This document shows, piece after piece, positions 17,684 through 26,350 of a stretch of DNA of 64,000 nt (position 1 is the stretch's first letter; each line of letters opens with the position of its first letter). The notes below the pieces were generated by a model. It saw nothing but the letters and a program-made list of their open reading frames with translations. It searched no databases and had not been told where the DNA came from. This DNA comes from Caloramator quimbayensis (GTDB taxonomy: Bacteria; Bacillota; Clostridia; Clostridiales; Caloramatoraceae): contig NZ_FUYH01000003.1 of NCBI RefSeq assembly GCF_900167605.1, positions 62,001 through 126,000 on the forward strand, given 5' to 3'. The translations under genes were made by a program, and so were the position numbers.

Positions 17684-18934
17684 TTATTCTGCAACATAAT
17701 AAATTAAATTATTCTTTGATTTTTTAAATTCTTCTTCAAGCAAGTCTATACTTTTTCCTAAGCAATAATTTTTTGCAGTATTTATACCATTTAATATTAG
17801 CCTCCTTCTTAAGGCAGGACTTCTAAATAAAATCTTTAATTTGTCTTTTAAATCCCTTATATTTCCTCTTTCATACATAATACAGTTTTTATTATGAATT
17901 GCATATTCTTTTACTCCTTCATTATCTGAAGTTACAACACAACACCCACTGCTCATTGCTTCAAGGGGCGGGAGGGAAAATGCTTCATAATATGAACCTG
18001 ATACATAAATATCGCTTTCTCTATAAAGCCTTGATAATTCATCCTGTGTCGGACTTATACTATACTGAATATTAAGCTTGCCATTATAATATATTTTGCT
18101 TGGTATAGTTTGAGTAGCCCAAGAAATTTTAAATAAATACCCTTCCTCTTTTAATTCATACAAAGCCCTAATAATATCATCATGCCCTTTAAATTTAAGG
18201 CTGTCTGAACCTACTATTAATATTTTAAAAGGTAATGTTATTCTTTTTTTAACAGGATAAAAAACATTATTGTCAACAGCATTAGGAATTTTAACAGAAT
18301 TTCTTTTAAAAATATCCTTAATCTTTCTTTGCATAACATTTGAAACCGTTAATATTCTTACAGGTAAATTGTATGCAGTATAAGCAGTATTCCTTATTAA
18401 AGGCTCAATTTCTTCCCATTCAAATATATAAAAATCCCCTTGAGATAAATAATATTTTAAAGGTGCCAAAGTCATTAAAGCATCAACTATTAAATCGTAA
18501 TATCCAGCAATTACAATATCACAGGGATATACTGCTCTATAAAGTTCAACATCTTCCTTAACCTGTATATAGGAACAATTGGTTTTAAACCACTCCATTT
18601 TAGGAAGGTGTGAGTATAAAGTTACTCTATGTCCTCTTTCAGATAAAAGATTTGCCTGATTTAATATGACCTTTAGTCCGCCAGTTTGAATATTATGAGG
18701 AAGAAGATAAGCTATATCAAATTTTTCTTTAGTTTTCAAAGATTCAACTTCTATTTTTTTATAATTTATATTTAAAAGTTCAAGTTTCATTTTACATATA
18801 TCTGCCTTTTCATAATCTTCATCAATAATTGCCCTGTTTATCTCTAAAATTATATCCTTATTGTAGAATTCCTGAGCTAAAATATTAATCCTTTTATTAA
18901 AATTATCAAAACGTATTTTATCATAATCTATCAT
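17684..18934 (-). CDS. GT4-family glycosyltransferase with an N-terminal helical extension
   Basis: 416 residues. Residues 1 to about 75 are a charged helical segment not normally part of the fold. From FDIAYLLPHNIQTGGLKVIL onward it is a GT-B enzyme: NLLSERGHRVTLY, TVSNVMQRKI, IPNAVDNNVFYP, KILIVGSDSLKFKGHDDII and the donor-binding EAFSLPPLEAMSSG (EX7E motif). It should transfer a sugar from a nucleotide donor in the cytoplasm; acceptor unknown. It overlaps the methyltransferase gene by 14 bases and is followed 21 bases later by the DNRLRE protein gene, so modification of that protein or its partners is plausible. Confidence 0.85.
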   Translation of the reverse strand: MIDYDKIRFDNFNKRINILAQEFYNKDIILEINRAIIDEDYEKADICKMKLELLNINYKKIEVESLKTKEKFDIAYLLPHNIQTGGLKVILNQANLLSERGHRVTLYSHLPKMEWFKTNCSYIQVKEDVELYRAVYPCDIVIAGYYDLIVDALMTLAPLKYYLSQGDFYIFEWEEIEPLIRNTAYTAYNLPVRILTVSNVMQRKIKDIFKRNSVKIPNAVDNNVFYPVKKRITLPFKILIVGSDSLKFKGHDDIIRALYELKEEGYLFKISWATQTIPSKIYYNGKLNIQYSISPTQDELSRLYRESDIYVSGSYYEAFSLPPLEAMSSGCCVVTSDNEGVKEYAIHNKNCIMYERGNIRDLKDKLKILFRSPALRRRLILNGINTAKNYCLGKSIDLLEEEFKKSKNNLIYYVAE

Positions 18935-19490
18935 TATTCAATCTCCCTTCCAAAAGCAGAATGATAGACGAATTAAAAGCTGTCATTGGAAGTATTTCAA
19001 CTTTTTTTACTTTATACTTTTTAAAATCTGAAATTTTCCATAAACTTTTGTGTTCCTCAAGATTGTTATCAAGATAAGTTTGCTTTGAAGGTATTGCAGG
19101 AGTGCATACTAAAAGGTTTTTACATATTTGTAATAAAGATTCAATTATTTCTTCCCCCTCATTTTTATTAAAATGCTCAAGTACATCTATCATAAGTATT
19201 AAATCATAACTGTATTTTAAACTTTTTATAACTTCCTGTACAAATCCAAAATAGACTTTGTTATATACATATTCATATATTGGATTTTTATAATCTTTAT
19301 ATCCCTCAATTCCATCTATTATTACTTCCCATTTATCTTTTGAATATCTTTCATTTGAAATATCAAGAATTTCTCTTAAAAGGACTCCGTATTTTCCAAA
19401 GCCTATCCCAACATCAAGTATACTTTTTGGATTTTGAGAAAGTGCTATATCAAGTATTGTTGATATCTGTCCATAATAGCTTGTAGGCAT
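18921..19490 (-). CDS. SAM-dependent methyltransferase of the surface-glycosylation locus
   Basis: 189 residues, class I methyltransferase: motif I ILDVGIGFGKYG near residue 20, acidic loop DGIEGY, and DLILMIDVLEHFNKNEGEEII, with a PAIPSKQTYLDNNLEEHKSLW segment common in methyltransferases located with glycosyltransferases. It may O-methylate a sugar added by the neighbouring enzymes. The ATG has a GAGGTGAT site. It is the first gene of the - strand operon and is divergent from the DUF6385 gene. Confidence 0.8.
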   Translation of the reverse strand: MPTSYYGQISTILDIALSQNPKSILDVGIGFGKYGVLLREILDISNERYSKDKWEVIIDGIEGYKDYKNPIYEYVYNKVYFGFVQEVIKSLKYSYDLILMIDVLEHFNKNEGEEIIESLLQICKNLLVCTPAIPSKQTYLDNNLEEHKSLWKISDFKKYKVKKVEILPMTAFNSSIILLLEGRLNNDRL

Positions 19491-19515
19491 AAAATCACCT
19501 CTTTTATTTCTGATT

Positions 19516-19524
19516 TATTATATG
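19516..19524 (-). promoter_or_regulatory. Mother-cell sigma-type -10 motif for the methyltransferase operon
   Basis: On the - strand CATATAATA fits CATAnnnTA, the -10 pattern of SigK (and close to SigE). It lies about 26 bases before the ATG of the first gene. No convincing -35 element is visible, so this is a weak call on its own. Confidence 0.35.
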
Positions 19525-19544
19525 ACAATTTTTTCTATATAAAC

Positions 19545-19572
19545 ACAATTTTTAACATGCTTTCATACAATA
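19545..19572 (+). promoter_or_regulatory. SigK/SigE-like promoter of the DUF6385 protein gene
   Basis: CATACAATA (19564-19572) fits the SigK -10 CATAnnnTA and the SigE -10 CATACAAT. An AC dinucleotide, the usual SigK -35 core, lies 17 bases upstream at 19545-19546. The start site would leave a leader of about 45 bases before the ribosome site. No good housekeeping promoter is seen in this stretch. Confidence 0.45.
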
Positions 19573-19625
19573 TATAGCAGAAAGGGTATCATAAAACATT
19601 CCTTTTTAATATAGAGGTGAAATAT

Positions 19626-20294
19626 ATGCCCAACAATATAATCTTTAATGAAACGGCTGAAGAATTAAAGGCCCAGGTTTTTGGACTTAAAGGTACTACT
19701 CTTCAATCGTTGCAGCTTGATGATAGTGGAAATTTGATGATAAGCGGAAGCATGACAGTATCAGGGCCTGTAACAGTTGTTGCCGAAAGCTTAAGCATAA
19801 GGGCTTTATCAGGAGATACTGACTCTGTGGCTATCTCTGGTACTGTTACTGTTGCAGGTACTGTAACAGTTGGGAATACCGTAACCGTTGTTGCAGAAAG
19901 CTTAAGTATTAGATCTTTATCTGCTGATACCGATACAGTATCAATAGGCGGGACGGTTAACGTAATTAAAACAGGTAATTCCTTTACAGAAAATAATGCT
20001 ACTATAACGGATGTTGCTGGTACTGGAGTTACTCTTTTATTTGACAGTTCTCAGCAGACTCTTTATTCCTACTACGTAAAGAATAATGCTGCAAACACAA
20101 TTCAAGTAAGGCTTCAAATATCACCTACAGACAATGATGATTACTTTATAAACGACCAGACAGTTGCAACAGATGTTTCTCCAGAATCTGCTGTTGTTAT
20201 TGCTCCAAAATATTTCTTAAGATATACAAGGCTTTATTATGACACTGGAACTTATACAGCTGACTTTGAAGCCTACTGCAATGGTCATGTATAA
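19626..20294 (+). CDS. Repeat-containing DUF6385-like structural protein
   Basis: 222 residues from the ATG at 19626 (GAGGTG six bases upstream; a GTG at 19617 overlaps that site). There is no signal peptide. Residues about 35-110 are valine-, threonine- and serine-rich beta repeats: VTVVAESLSIR, a short DTD segment and a V-I-GTV turn occur twice, separated by a run of alternating GTVTV strands. The C-terminal 95 residues (LYSYYVKNNAANTIQVRLQIS and KYFLRYTRLYYDTGTYTADFEAY) form a DUF6385-type domain. Ser/Thr-rich repeats beside two glycosyltransferases suggest a glycosylated fibre or coat protein. Function is not established. Confidence 0.75.
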   Translation: MPNNIIFNETAEELKAQVFGLKGTTLQSLQLDDSGNLMISGSMTVSGPVTVVAESLSIRALSGDTDSVAISGTVTVAGTVTVGNTVTVVAESLSIRSLSADTDTVSIGGTVNVIKTGNSFTENNATITDVAGTGVTLLFDSSQQTLYSYYVKNNAANTIQVRLQISPTDNDDYFINDQTVATDVSPESAVVIAPKYFLRYTRLYYDTGTYTADFEAYCNGHV

Positions 20295-20295
20295 T

Positions 20296-20318
20296 ATCTG
20301 CCGGTTTAACCGGCAGAT
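20296..20318 (+). other. Intercistronic hairpin
   Basis: ATCTGCCGGTT, one T and the exact reverse complement lie between the DUF6385 gene and the downstream glycosyltransferase. No T run follows, so it is more likely an RNA-processing or partial-attenuation hairpin that lets the structural protein exceed the enzyme than a full terminator. Confidence 0.6.
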
Positions 20319-20342
20319 ACATAGCTTTATGGGGGGATTAAC

Positions 20343-22151
20343 TTGTCTATAAGTTTATGTATGATTGTTAAAAACGAAGAGGAAAATATTAAAAGATGCC
20401 TTGATAGTGTTTGCGATATAGTTGATGAAATAATAATCGTTGATACAGGTTCCAGCGATAGAACTATTGAAATTGCTAAAAATTATAATGCAAGGATCTA
20501 TAACTTTGAGTGGAATAACAATTTTAGCGATGCAAGAAATTTAAGCCTTGAAAAGGCAAGTTGTGATTGGATACTTATTATGGATGCCGATGATGAGTTT
20601 GAAAGGGAGGATAAAGATAAACTTTTAAATCTAACAAAAAATGAAAATGTAAACGCCTATTTTCTTCAAACTTTAAGCTATGTTGGAGAAAATAAAGGTC
20701 TTGATATCATCATGAATCTTAATGTAAGGCTTATAAGAAATAAAACGAGATATAGATTTTATGGAGCAATACATGAGCAGATTAAACCAAATGATATAGA
20801 TGAAAATAAGAAAGATGCTATTAAGGTTGAAGATGTTAGATTTTATCACTATGGCTATTTAAACAAAACAGTAAAAGATAAAGATAAAAGAAAGCGCAAC
20901 ATGGAAATTATTCAAAAAGAACTTGAAAAAGAACCAAATAACAGCTTTATGCAATTTAATATGGGCTGCGAGTATTATGCCCTCGGAGATTTTAAAAAAG
21001 CATTGGAATACTATGAAGAATGCTATAAAAATTTTAATCCAAACCTTGGGTATACTCCAAAACTTTTAATGAGAATGGCCACCTGCTATGATCAGCTCGG
21101 AATATATGAAAAGGAATTTTGGATGATTGAAACCGGACTTAGACTATATCCTAACTTTACTGATCTTGAATTTTTAAAGGCAAACACATACTTTAATCTT
21201 CAAAAATATACTCTATCAATTAAATCTTTAAATAAATGTATTGAAATGGGAGAACCTCCCTCTTATTTAAACTGTCTTGTTGGTGTTGGAACCTATAGAC
21301 CTTATTTTCTTCTTTCAAGCATATATTATATTAACGGAGACTTCGATGAATCGTATAAATGCTGTATTGAAATATTAAAAATACGTCCAAACTGCATGGA
21401 CGCCTTTTATAGAATTGCTGATATATTATTCGAACAAAATAAGGAAATTAATGAAATAAAACAAAATCTTGAAAGTTTTTTTGGAGGAAAACTCGATGCC
21501 ATATCCTATATTACACTTTGCGATATATTCTTTTCAAAGGGTAAATATGATGCAGCCTATGAATATATTTTAAAAGCAGAGAACTTTTCTGAATATAAAG
21601 AAACTATATCATACTATAAAGGCATGTGCCTTTTTTATCAAAAAAAATTCTTCAATGCAAAGGAATGTTTTAAAACTTTAAAATCAGAAGACTTTTATAG
21701 CAAATCAATATATTACATCATACTTTGTGACATACTTACTGGAAACATGTCTATAGCCTTAAAGATGCTTAAAAAGGCTGAGGAATTTGAAAGCAGCGAT
21801 AAAATAATAATTTATAAGTCCTTCCGCGATTTATTATTAAATAAAAAATGTAATGCTCTAAGCAATGATAAAGAGGATTCTAAAAAATATTTAAGTTTAA
21901 TCTTTGAACTTTTATCTATTCTATTAAAACTTCAAAGATTTGATGAGTTTGAAAAAGCCCTTGAAATGCTGAATTTAATTGAAAGTGATGAAGTGCTTTT
22001 GGAGCTTGCAAAACTATATTACAATAACGGTTATTATAAACAAGCCTATAAGGAATTTATAAGGTCAATTAAATTGTTTGATAAAATAGATGCCCAAGGG
22101 CTTGATATGATGAAAAAATCGCTGATGATGATTAATTCAGGCAAAAAATAA
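20343..22151 (+). CDS. GT2-family glycosyltransferase fused to tetratricopeptide repeats
   Basis: 602 residues from a TTG start with GGGGGG six bases upstream. Residues 1 to about 190 are a GT-A fold: LCMIVKNEEENIKRCLDSV, IIIVDTGSSDRTIEIA, NNFSDARN, the metal-binding MDADDEF and a FYGAIHEQI acceptor-side motif. The remainder is helical TPR repeats (NSFMQFNMGCEYYALGDFKKALEYYEECY and similar units). GT2-TPR enzymes of the SunS type glycosylate peptides or proteins, and the repeat domain may hold the protein acceptor. The nearest acceptor is the DUF6385 protein encoded just upstream. Confidence 0.85.
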   Translation: MSISLCMIVKNEEENIKRCLDSVCDIVDEIIIVDTGSSDRTIEIAKNYNARIYNFEWNNNFSDARNLSLEKASCDWILIMDADDEFEREDKDKLLNLTKNENVNAYFLQTLSYVGENKGLDIIMNLNVRLIRNKTRYRFYGAIHEQIKPNDIDENKKDAIKVEDVRFYHYGYLNKTVKDKDKRKRNMEIIQKELEKEPNNSFMQFNMGCEYYALGDFKKALEYYEECYKNFNPNLGYTPKLLMRMATCYDQLGIYEKEFWMIETGLRLYPNFTDLEFLKANTYFNLQKYTLSIKSLNKCIEMGEPPSYLNCLVGVGTYRPYFLLSSIYYINGDFDESYKCCIEILKIRPNCMDAFYRIADILFEQNKEINEIKQNLESFFGGKLDAISYITLCDIFFSKGKYDAAYEYILKAENFSEYKETISYYKGMCLFYQKKFFNAKECFKTLKSEDFYSKSIYYIILCDILTGNMSIALKMLKKAEEFESSDKIIIYKSFRDLLLNKKCNALSNDKEDSKKYLSLIFELLSILLKLQRFDEFEKALEMLNLIESDEVLLELAKLYYNNGYYKQAYKEFIRSIKLFDKIDAQGLDMMKKSLMMINSGKK

Positions 22152-22259
22152 TTTTCTTCACTTATAATTTTATTAAATTTGATAAGAAACACTTTTGAAA
22201 TTTAAGCTAATATTATAAAATTTATATTTAAAGTTTAAAAAAGCTACATTTCTATTAAG

Positions 22260-22453
22260 AAAAAGTCCATAATACTGCTAAAGTCAATATAAAACGAATT
22301 TTAGAAGCTCTTGCCTTGTTGACGCAGAAAATTATAGAACTTTTGGTTGTTTGAGCGGAGCGAGTTTCCAAAAGTTCTTAATTTTCAAGGAAACGAGGCT
22401 TAGAGCTTCTTAATAAGTGAAAAAGATTGGCTGTGCAGTATTATGGACTTTAT
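22260..22453. repeat. About 190-bp long-hairpin element with 17-bp terminal inverted repeats
   Basis: AAAGTCCATAATACTGC (22262-22278) is the exact reverse complement of 22435-22451. Inside, GAAGCTCT near 22304 pairs with AGAGCTTC near 22402, and GAAAATTATAGAACTTTTGG pairs almost perfectly with CCAAAAGTTCTTAATTTTC. The whole segment can thus fold into one nested hairpin with a loop around GAGCGGAGCGAG. It has no coding potential. It could be a non-autonomous mobile element or a structured RNA. The rest of the 22152-22517 gap shows nothing else. Confidence 0.7.
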
Positions 22454-22517
22454 TTTATTAAAATGCATAATTCCAAAGATTCAATGAATAACTTTAAGTT
22501 CTGGTAAATTTAAAGGT

Positions 22518-23861
22518 TTACACATTCCCTTCTATCTCATCCCACTTTTTACTCTTATATTTAAAGAAATAAAGAATTACACTTCCATCAAAAATCCATT
22601 GTATTGCAGTTACAACCCATACATAAACCACATTAAGTTTAAGTATAAATATTACAAAATACATTAGAGGTATTCTTATTAACCAGCTTGATATTAAAGA
22701 TACTTTAAAGGGAGTTTTTGTATCGCCAGCCCCCTTCATTGCACCTGCTAATATCATTGATATACCCATAAAAGGCTGCTCAATAGATGCTACCATAAGA
22801 CAGCTGCTTCCAAGAGCAATTGTATCCTTTTCCTTTATAAATATTTTAATCAACAAGTCGGGTATTGTTAAAAATAAAATAGAACATAAAAGCATTATGC
22901 CTGTACCAAAAAACATTGCTATATATGCATACTCCCTTGCGTTTTTATAATCTTTTGCACCTATTCTTTGTCCAACAAGAGCCGTTGATGCCACTGCAAA
23001 ACCCCATCCTGGCATAAAGGATATCGACTCTATTGTTGTAGTAATTGTATTTGCAGCAAAGGCTAAGGTTCCAATGTGCATTATAAATGAAAGCGAAACA
23101 AGCCTGCTTATATTAAAAGCGGCCTCCTGCATTCCAGATGGAATTGCAAGTTTTACTATTTTAGACATATAATCTTTATTAATTTCCTTTAAATATTTTA
23201 GTTTAATTCTAAAATCGGAATAATATCTATAATATATCATGAGAAATATAAATCCTGTTATATAAGCAGTTGTTGTAGCTACTGCTGAACCCATTATCCC
23301 CATTTCTTTAAATCCTAATCTTCCATATATGAGCATCCAATCGAGGGATATTGTTATAATATTTATAATTACAGAAACTATTAGAGGAGTTACAGTATTT
23401 CCTGTCCCTCTAAGTCCTGAATTTAAAATACTGCATAACATGTTAAAAAAAGCTCCAATAGATACTATCCTCATAAATCTGCTTCCATAATAGAGTACCT
23501 CTCCCTTTGCACCTGCAAGTAAAAGTATTTGTTTTGAAAATACTCCAAGAATAAAAGCTATAACTGCTGCAACAATTCCTCCTATTATAAGGCCTTGGCT
23601 TAAGTATCTTTCAGCATTATCTTTTTCTCCTGCCCCTGTCATCTGTGCAACCATAGTAGTAACACCAACGCTTATTCCAACAGCTATAAATATATTAGCA
23701 ATTGTATATATTATTTCAGAGCTGAAGGATACTGAACTTACAGCAATATTACCCCCATAATTCCCTACAAAGGCAGTATCTACTACCCACACCATCATGT
23801 ATAAAATCATTTCTCCAACAGCTGGCAGGGCAATCTTCAAAACTTCACTGATTTTATGCAA
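22518..23861 (-). CDS. MATE-family multidrug/cation efflux protein
   Basis: 447 residues with twelve predicted membrane helices in two related halves. EVLKIALPAVGEMILYMMVWVVDTAFVGNYGG at the start and GIMGSAVATTTAYITGF and EAAFNISRLVSLSFIMHIG further on are typical of the MatE fold; the second half begins near IVKLAIPSGMQEAAF. It should export drugs or organic cations using a sodium or proton gradient. GGGGGGA precedes the ATG. It follows a MocR-type regulator gene in the same orientation with a small inverted repeat in the gap. Confidence 0.9.
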   Translation of the reverse strand: MHKISEVLKIALPAVGEMILYMMVWVVDTAFVGNYGGNIAVSSVSFSSEIIYTIANIFIAVGISVGVTTMVAQMTGAGEKDNAERYLSQGLIIGGIVAAVIAFILGVFSKQILLLAGAKGEVLYYGSRFMRIVSIGAFFNMLCSILNSGLRGTGNTVTPLIVSVIINIITISLDWMLIYGRLGFKEMGIMGSAVATTTAYITGFIFLMIYYRYYSDFRIKLKYLKEINKDYMSKIVKLAIPSGMQEAAFNISRLVSLSFIMHIGTLAFAANTITTTIESISFMPGWGFAVASTALVGQRIGAKDYKNAREYAYIAMFFGTGIMLLCSILFLTIPDLLIKIFIKEKDTIALGSSCLMVASIEQPFMGISMILAGAMKGAGDTKTPFKVSLISSWLIRIPLMYFVIFILKLNVVYVWVVTAIQWIFDGSVILYFFKYKSKKWDEIEGNV

Positions 23862-23871
23862 AAAAATCCCC

Positions 23872-23905
23872 CCTTACAATGCTACATATAGAATAACATG
23901 TAAGG
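23872..23905. promoter_or_regulatory. Inverted repeat upstream of the MATE gene, candidate MocR operator
   Basis: CCTTACA (23872-23878) and TGTAAGG (23899-23905) flank 20 bases. The pair lies just upstream of the MATE ribosome site and downstream of the MocR stop codon. Binding by the neighbouring MocR-type regulator is inference. Confidence 0.4.
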
Positions 23906-23931
23906 AAGGATTTTGGCAATTTTATTGACAC

Positions 23932-25347
23932 TTAAAAACTGTTTTTAACATCATCATAGGCTTCTTTTAAAATTTCTATACCTTCTTTTATCTTGCCCTC
24001 ATCTGCGCTTGCAAAGCTTAATCTAAAATATTCTGTATCCCTTCCATCTATGTAGAATACCTTGCCTGGAGAAATCAAAAGCCCTCTTTGTTTTGCTACA
24101 CTTGCTAAAATTGTAGAACTAACATCCGACTTTGCAAAAACATGTATTCCTCCCTTTGGTTCTTTAAATTGTATAAATGGAGCTTCTTTTTTTAAAGTAT
24201 CTGCCAAAACATCATAGCGGTTTTTATATATTTTCCACATTTTATCTAAATGATTTTGCCATTGTCCTCTTCTTAAAAACAAATCAAATGCCCTTTGAAT
24301 AAGGCTTGATGTAGATATATCTGTGTTATATTTTACAGAAGACACCTTCTTTGTAATAACCGATGGTGTTATTAAAAACGCAAGCCTTATGCCTGGCATG
24401 AATATTTTTGAAAAACTTTTTAAATATATTACCCTGTCCTTCCCATCCATCGTCTTTATTGAAGTACTTTTATCCCCGTAAAACTTAAGTTCTGATAAAT
24501 AATCATCTTCTAAAATATAAGTATTATATTTTTGTGCTAAATAAAGAAGCTGCAATTTTTTAGCATTGCTATAGGATATTCCTGTAGGATTATGATAGTT
24601 TGACATTATATATATAAGTTTTGGGTTACAGGATTTTAAAACGGTTTCAAGCTCCTTTATATTGATACCATCCTCATCTATTGGAACTTCAATAATACTT
24701 GCACCTCTTGATTTAAATGCCGCAACAGCACCAGTATAAGTAGGGCTTTCAACTACAATAGTATCATTAAACCCAAGTAATGACTTTGATATTATATCGA
24801 TTCCCTGCTGTGCTCCTGATATTACATGTATATTATTAAAATCACAGGGAATATTATTTCCCTTTAAATACTCTCTAATGCTTTCCCTTAAGGGATAGTA
24901 ACCTTGAGATTCTGAATATGCAAAAGCAAGACCTCTATCTCTCTCAAGAACTTCATTTAAAGCTTCCTTAAAATCATCTACAGGGAAAAGCTCTGGTTCG
25001 GGATTCATTGAAGATAGATTTATTTTAACTATTTCATTTACCTTATTGGATGAATTAATCTCTCCTTCATCTTCGATTTTATTTTCTTCAAAAGCTTTAA
25101 TTCCTCTCACAAAGGTACCGCTTCCCACCTTTGAATACACATATCCCTTTTGTTCAAGGAGTTTATATGCACTTACTATTGTAACGTTATTAACCTCAAG
25201 CCTTTTAGAAAATTCCCTGATTGGAGGAAGCTTTTCATCTGGTTTAAAGCTGCCGTTTTCTATAAGATTCCTAATACCATCATAAACCTGCATATATAAG
25301 GGCTCATCAGAATTTTTATTTATCTCAATGGATTCATATATTTTCAT
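23932..25347 (-). CDS. GntR-family (MocR-type) regulator with aminotransferase domain
   Basis: 471 residues. The N-terminal winged helix (GIRNLIENGSFKPDEKLPPIREFSKRLEVN and AYKLLEQKGYVYSKVGSGTFV) is joined by a charged linker (about residues 82-105) to a fold-type I aminotransferase domain. HVISGAQQGIDIISKSLL, YHNPTGISYS and the PLP-lysine region YLKSFSKIFMPGIRLAF are all present. MocR proteins sense PLP adducts or amino acids. The MATE gene 70 bases downstream is the likeliest target, possibly along with its own gene. Confidence 0.9.
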   Translation of the reverse strand: MKIYESIEINKNSDEPLYMQVYDGIRNLIENGSFKPDEKLPPIREFSKRLEVNNVTIVSAYKLLEQKGYVYSKVGSGTFVRGIKAFEENKIEDEGEINSSNKVNEIVKINLSSMNPEPELFPVDDFKEALNEVLERDRGLAFAYSESQGYYPLRESIREYLKGNNIPCDFNNIHVISGAQQGIDIISKSLLGFNDTIVVESPTYTGAVAAFKSRGASIIEVPIDEDGINIKELETVLKSCNPKLIYIMSNYHNPTGISYSNAKKLQLLYLAQKYNTYILEDDYLSELKFYGDKSTSIKTMDGKDRVIYLKSFSKIFMPGIRLAFLITPSVITKKVSSVKYNTDISTSSLIQRAFDLFLRRGQWQNHLDKMWKIYKNRYDVLADTLKKEAPFIQFKEPKGGIHVFAKSDVSSTILASVAKQRGLLISPGKVFYIDGRDTEYFRLSFASADEGKIKEGIEILKEAYDDVKNSF

Positions 25348-25368
25348 AAAAGCACCTTCCTCTATAAT

Positions 25369-25396
25369 AAAATAGAGCTGTTTACAGCTCTATTTT
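25369..25396 (-). terminator. Terminator after degV
   Basis: AAAATAGAGCTG and CAGCTCTATTTT form a perfect 12-bp stem with a four-base loop, overlapping the degV stop codon. The MocR gene downstream therefore probably has its own promoter. Confidence 0.8.
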
Positions 25397-26235
25397 CTCA
25401 AAAAGAATACCGACGTTGTTCCGCTTCCAACATGACTTCCTATGGCAGCCCCTATCTCAGAAATAACAAATTCTTTAACACCGAAAGTCTTTTCTATTTC
25501 TTCTTTTATCTGCATACAAAGTTCTGTTTCACGGGCGAAGTTCATACCTATAACTTGGTTTTCTATTTCAAATCCTCTTTCTTTCATTGTATCTATAATC
25601 TTTTTAATTACTGCCTTTTCTCCCCTAACCTTATCATAAGGAACGATATAACCATCATCAAACTGCAAAATAGGTTTTACATTAAGGAGAGTTCCGATAA
25701 CTGCCTGAGATGTTGAAATTCTCCCTCCTTTTTTAAGCATATCAAGATGTCCAACAGCAAATATATGCTCCATCCTATCTCTCATATATATTACTCTATC
25801 TATTATCTCTTCTTTGTTTTTTCCTTCTTTAACCATAAGAGCTGCTTCTCTTACCATAAGACCGTAACCTACAGAGGCACCCTTTGAGTCAATAACTGTA
25901 ATATTATCGCTTCCTATTAAATCCTTTGCAACGCAGGCTGACTGATAAGTACCACTAAGCCTTGATGAAAAACATATTGAAATTATATAGTATCCTTCAT
26001 CTAAATACTTTTTAAATTCTTCAGTAAATACCGCTAAAGGTATCTGAGATGTCTTAGGAAGGCCTTTAAATGTATCAAGTTTTTCATAAAATTCCTTAGT
26101 AGTTATAGTTACTCTATCCTTATACTCTTCATCTCCAAAATTAACAATCATAGGTATCATATGTACCCCAAGCTCATCTAAATAATCTAAATCCAAATCA
26201 CAAGCACTATCTGCAAAAATTATTATTTTTTCCAT
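25390..26235 (-). CDS. DegV-family fatty-acid-binding protein
   Basis: About 281 residues. IIIFADSACDLDLDYLDELGVHMIPM at the start, TSQIPLAVF, ISICFSSRLSGTYQSA, DSKGASVGYGLMV and the C-terminal GAAIGSHVGSGTTSVFFL are the conserved DegV blocks. The protein binds a fatty acid and may deliver it to a fatty-acid kinase as FakB does; no kinase gene is nearby. I chose the ATG at 26235 because GGGGAGGG precedes it; the longer frame starting at 26271 lacks a ribosome site. Confidence 0.9.
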   Translation of the reverse strand: MEKIIIFADSACDLDLDYLDELGVHMIPMIVNFGDEEYKDRVTITTKEFYEKLDTFKGLPKTSQIPLAVFTEEFKKYLDEGYYIISICFSSRLSGTYQSACVAKDLIGSDNITVIDSKGASVGYGLMVREAALMVKEGKNKEEIIDRVIYMRDRMEHIFAVGHLDMLKKGGRISTSQAVIGTLLNVKPILQFDDGYIVPYDKVRGEKAVIKKIIDTMKERGFEIENQVIGMNFARETELCMQIKEEIEKTFGVKEFVISEIGAAIGSHVGSGTTSVFFLRK

Positions 26236-26350
26236 AATTTCCCTCCCCTGTTTAAAATTATTTTCATACATAATTTATTATACAACAAAAGGATTTTTTT
26301 AAAATATTAAATCAAAATAATTAACAATCTATTTAATTATATAATAATTC

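Noticed and set aside
16820-22151. Capsule locus or a sublancin-like glycopeptide bacteriocin cluster
   Set aside because: No polymerase, flippase, precursor peptide, peptidase-transporter or immunity gene is present.
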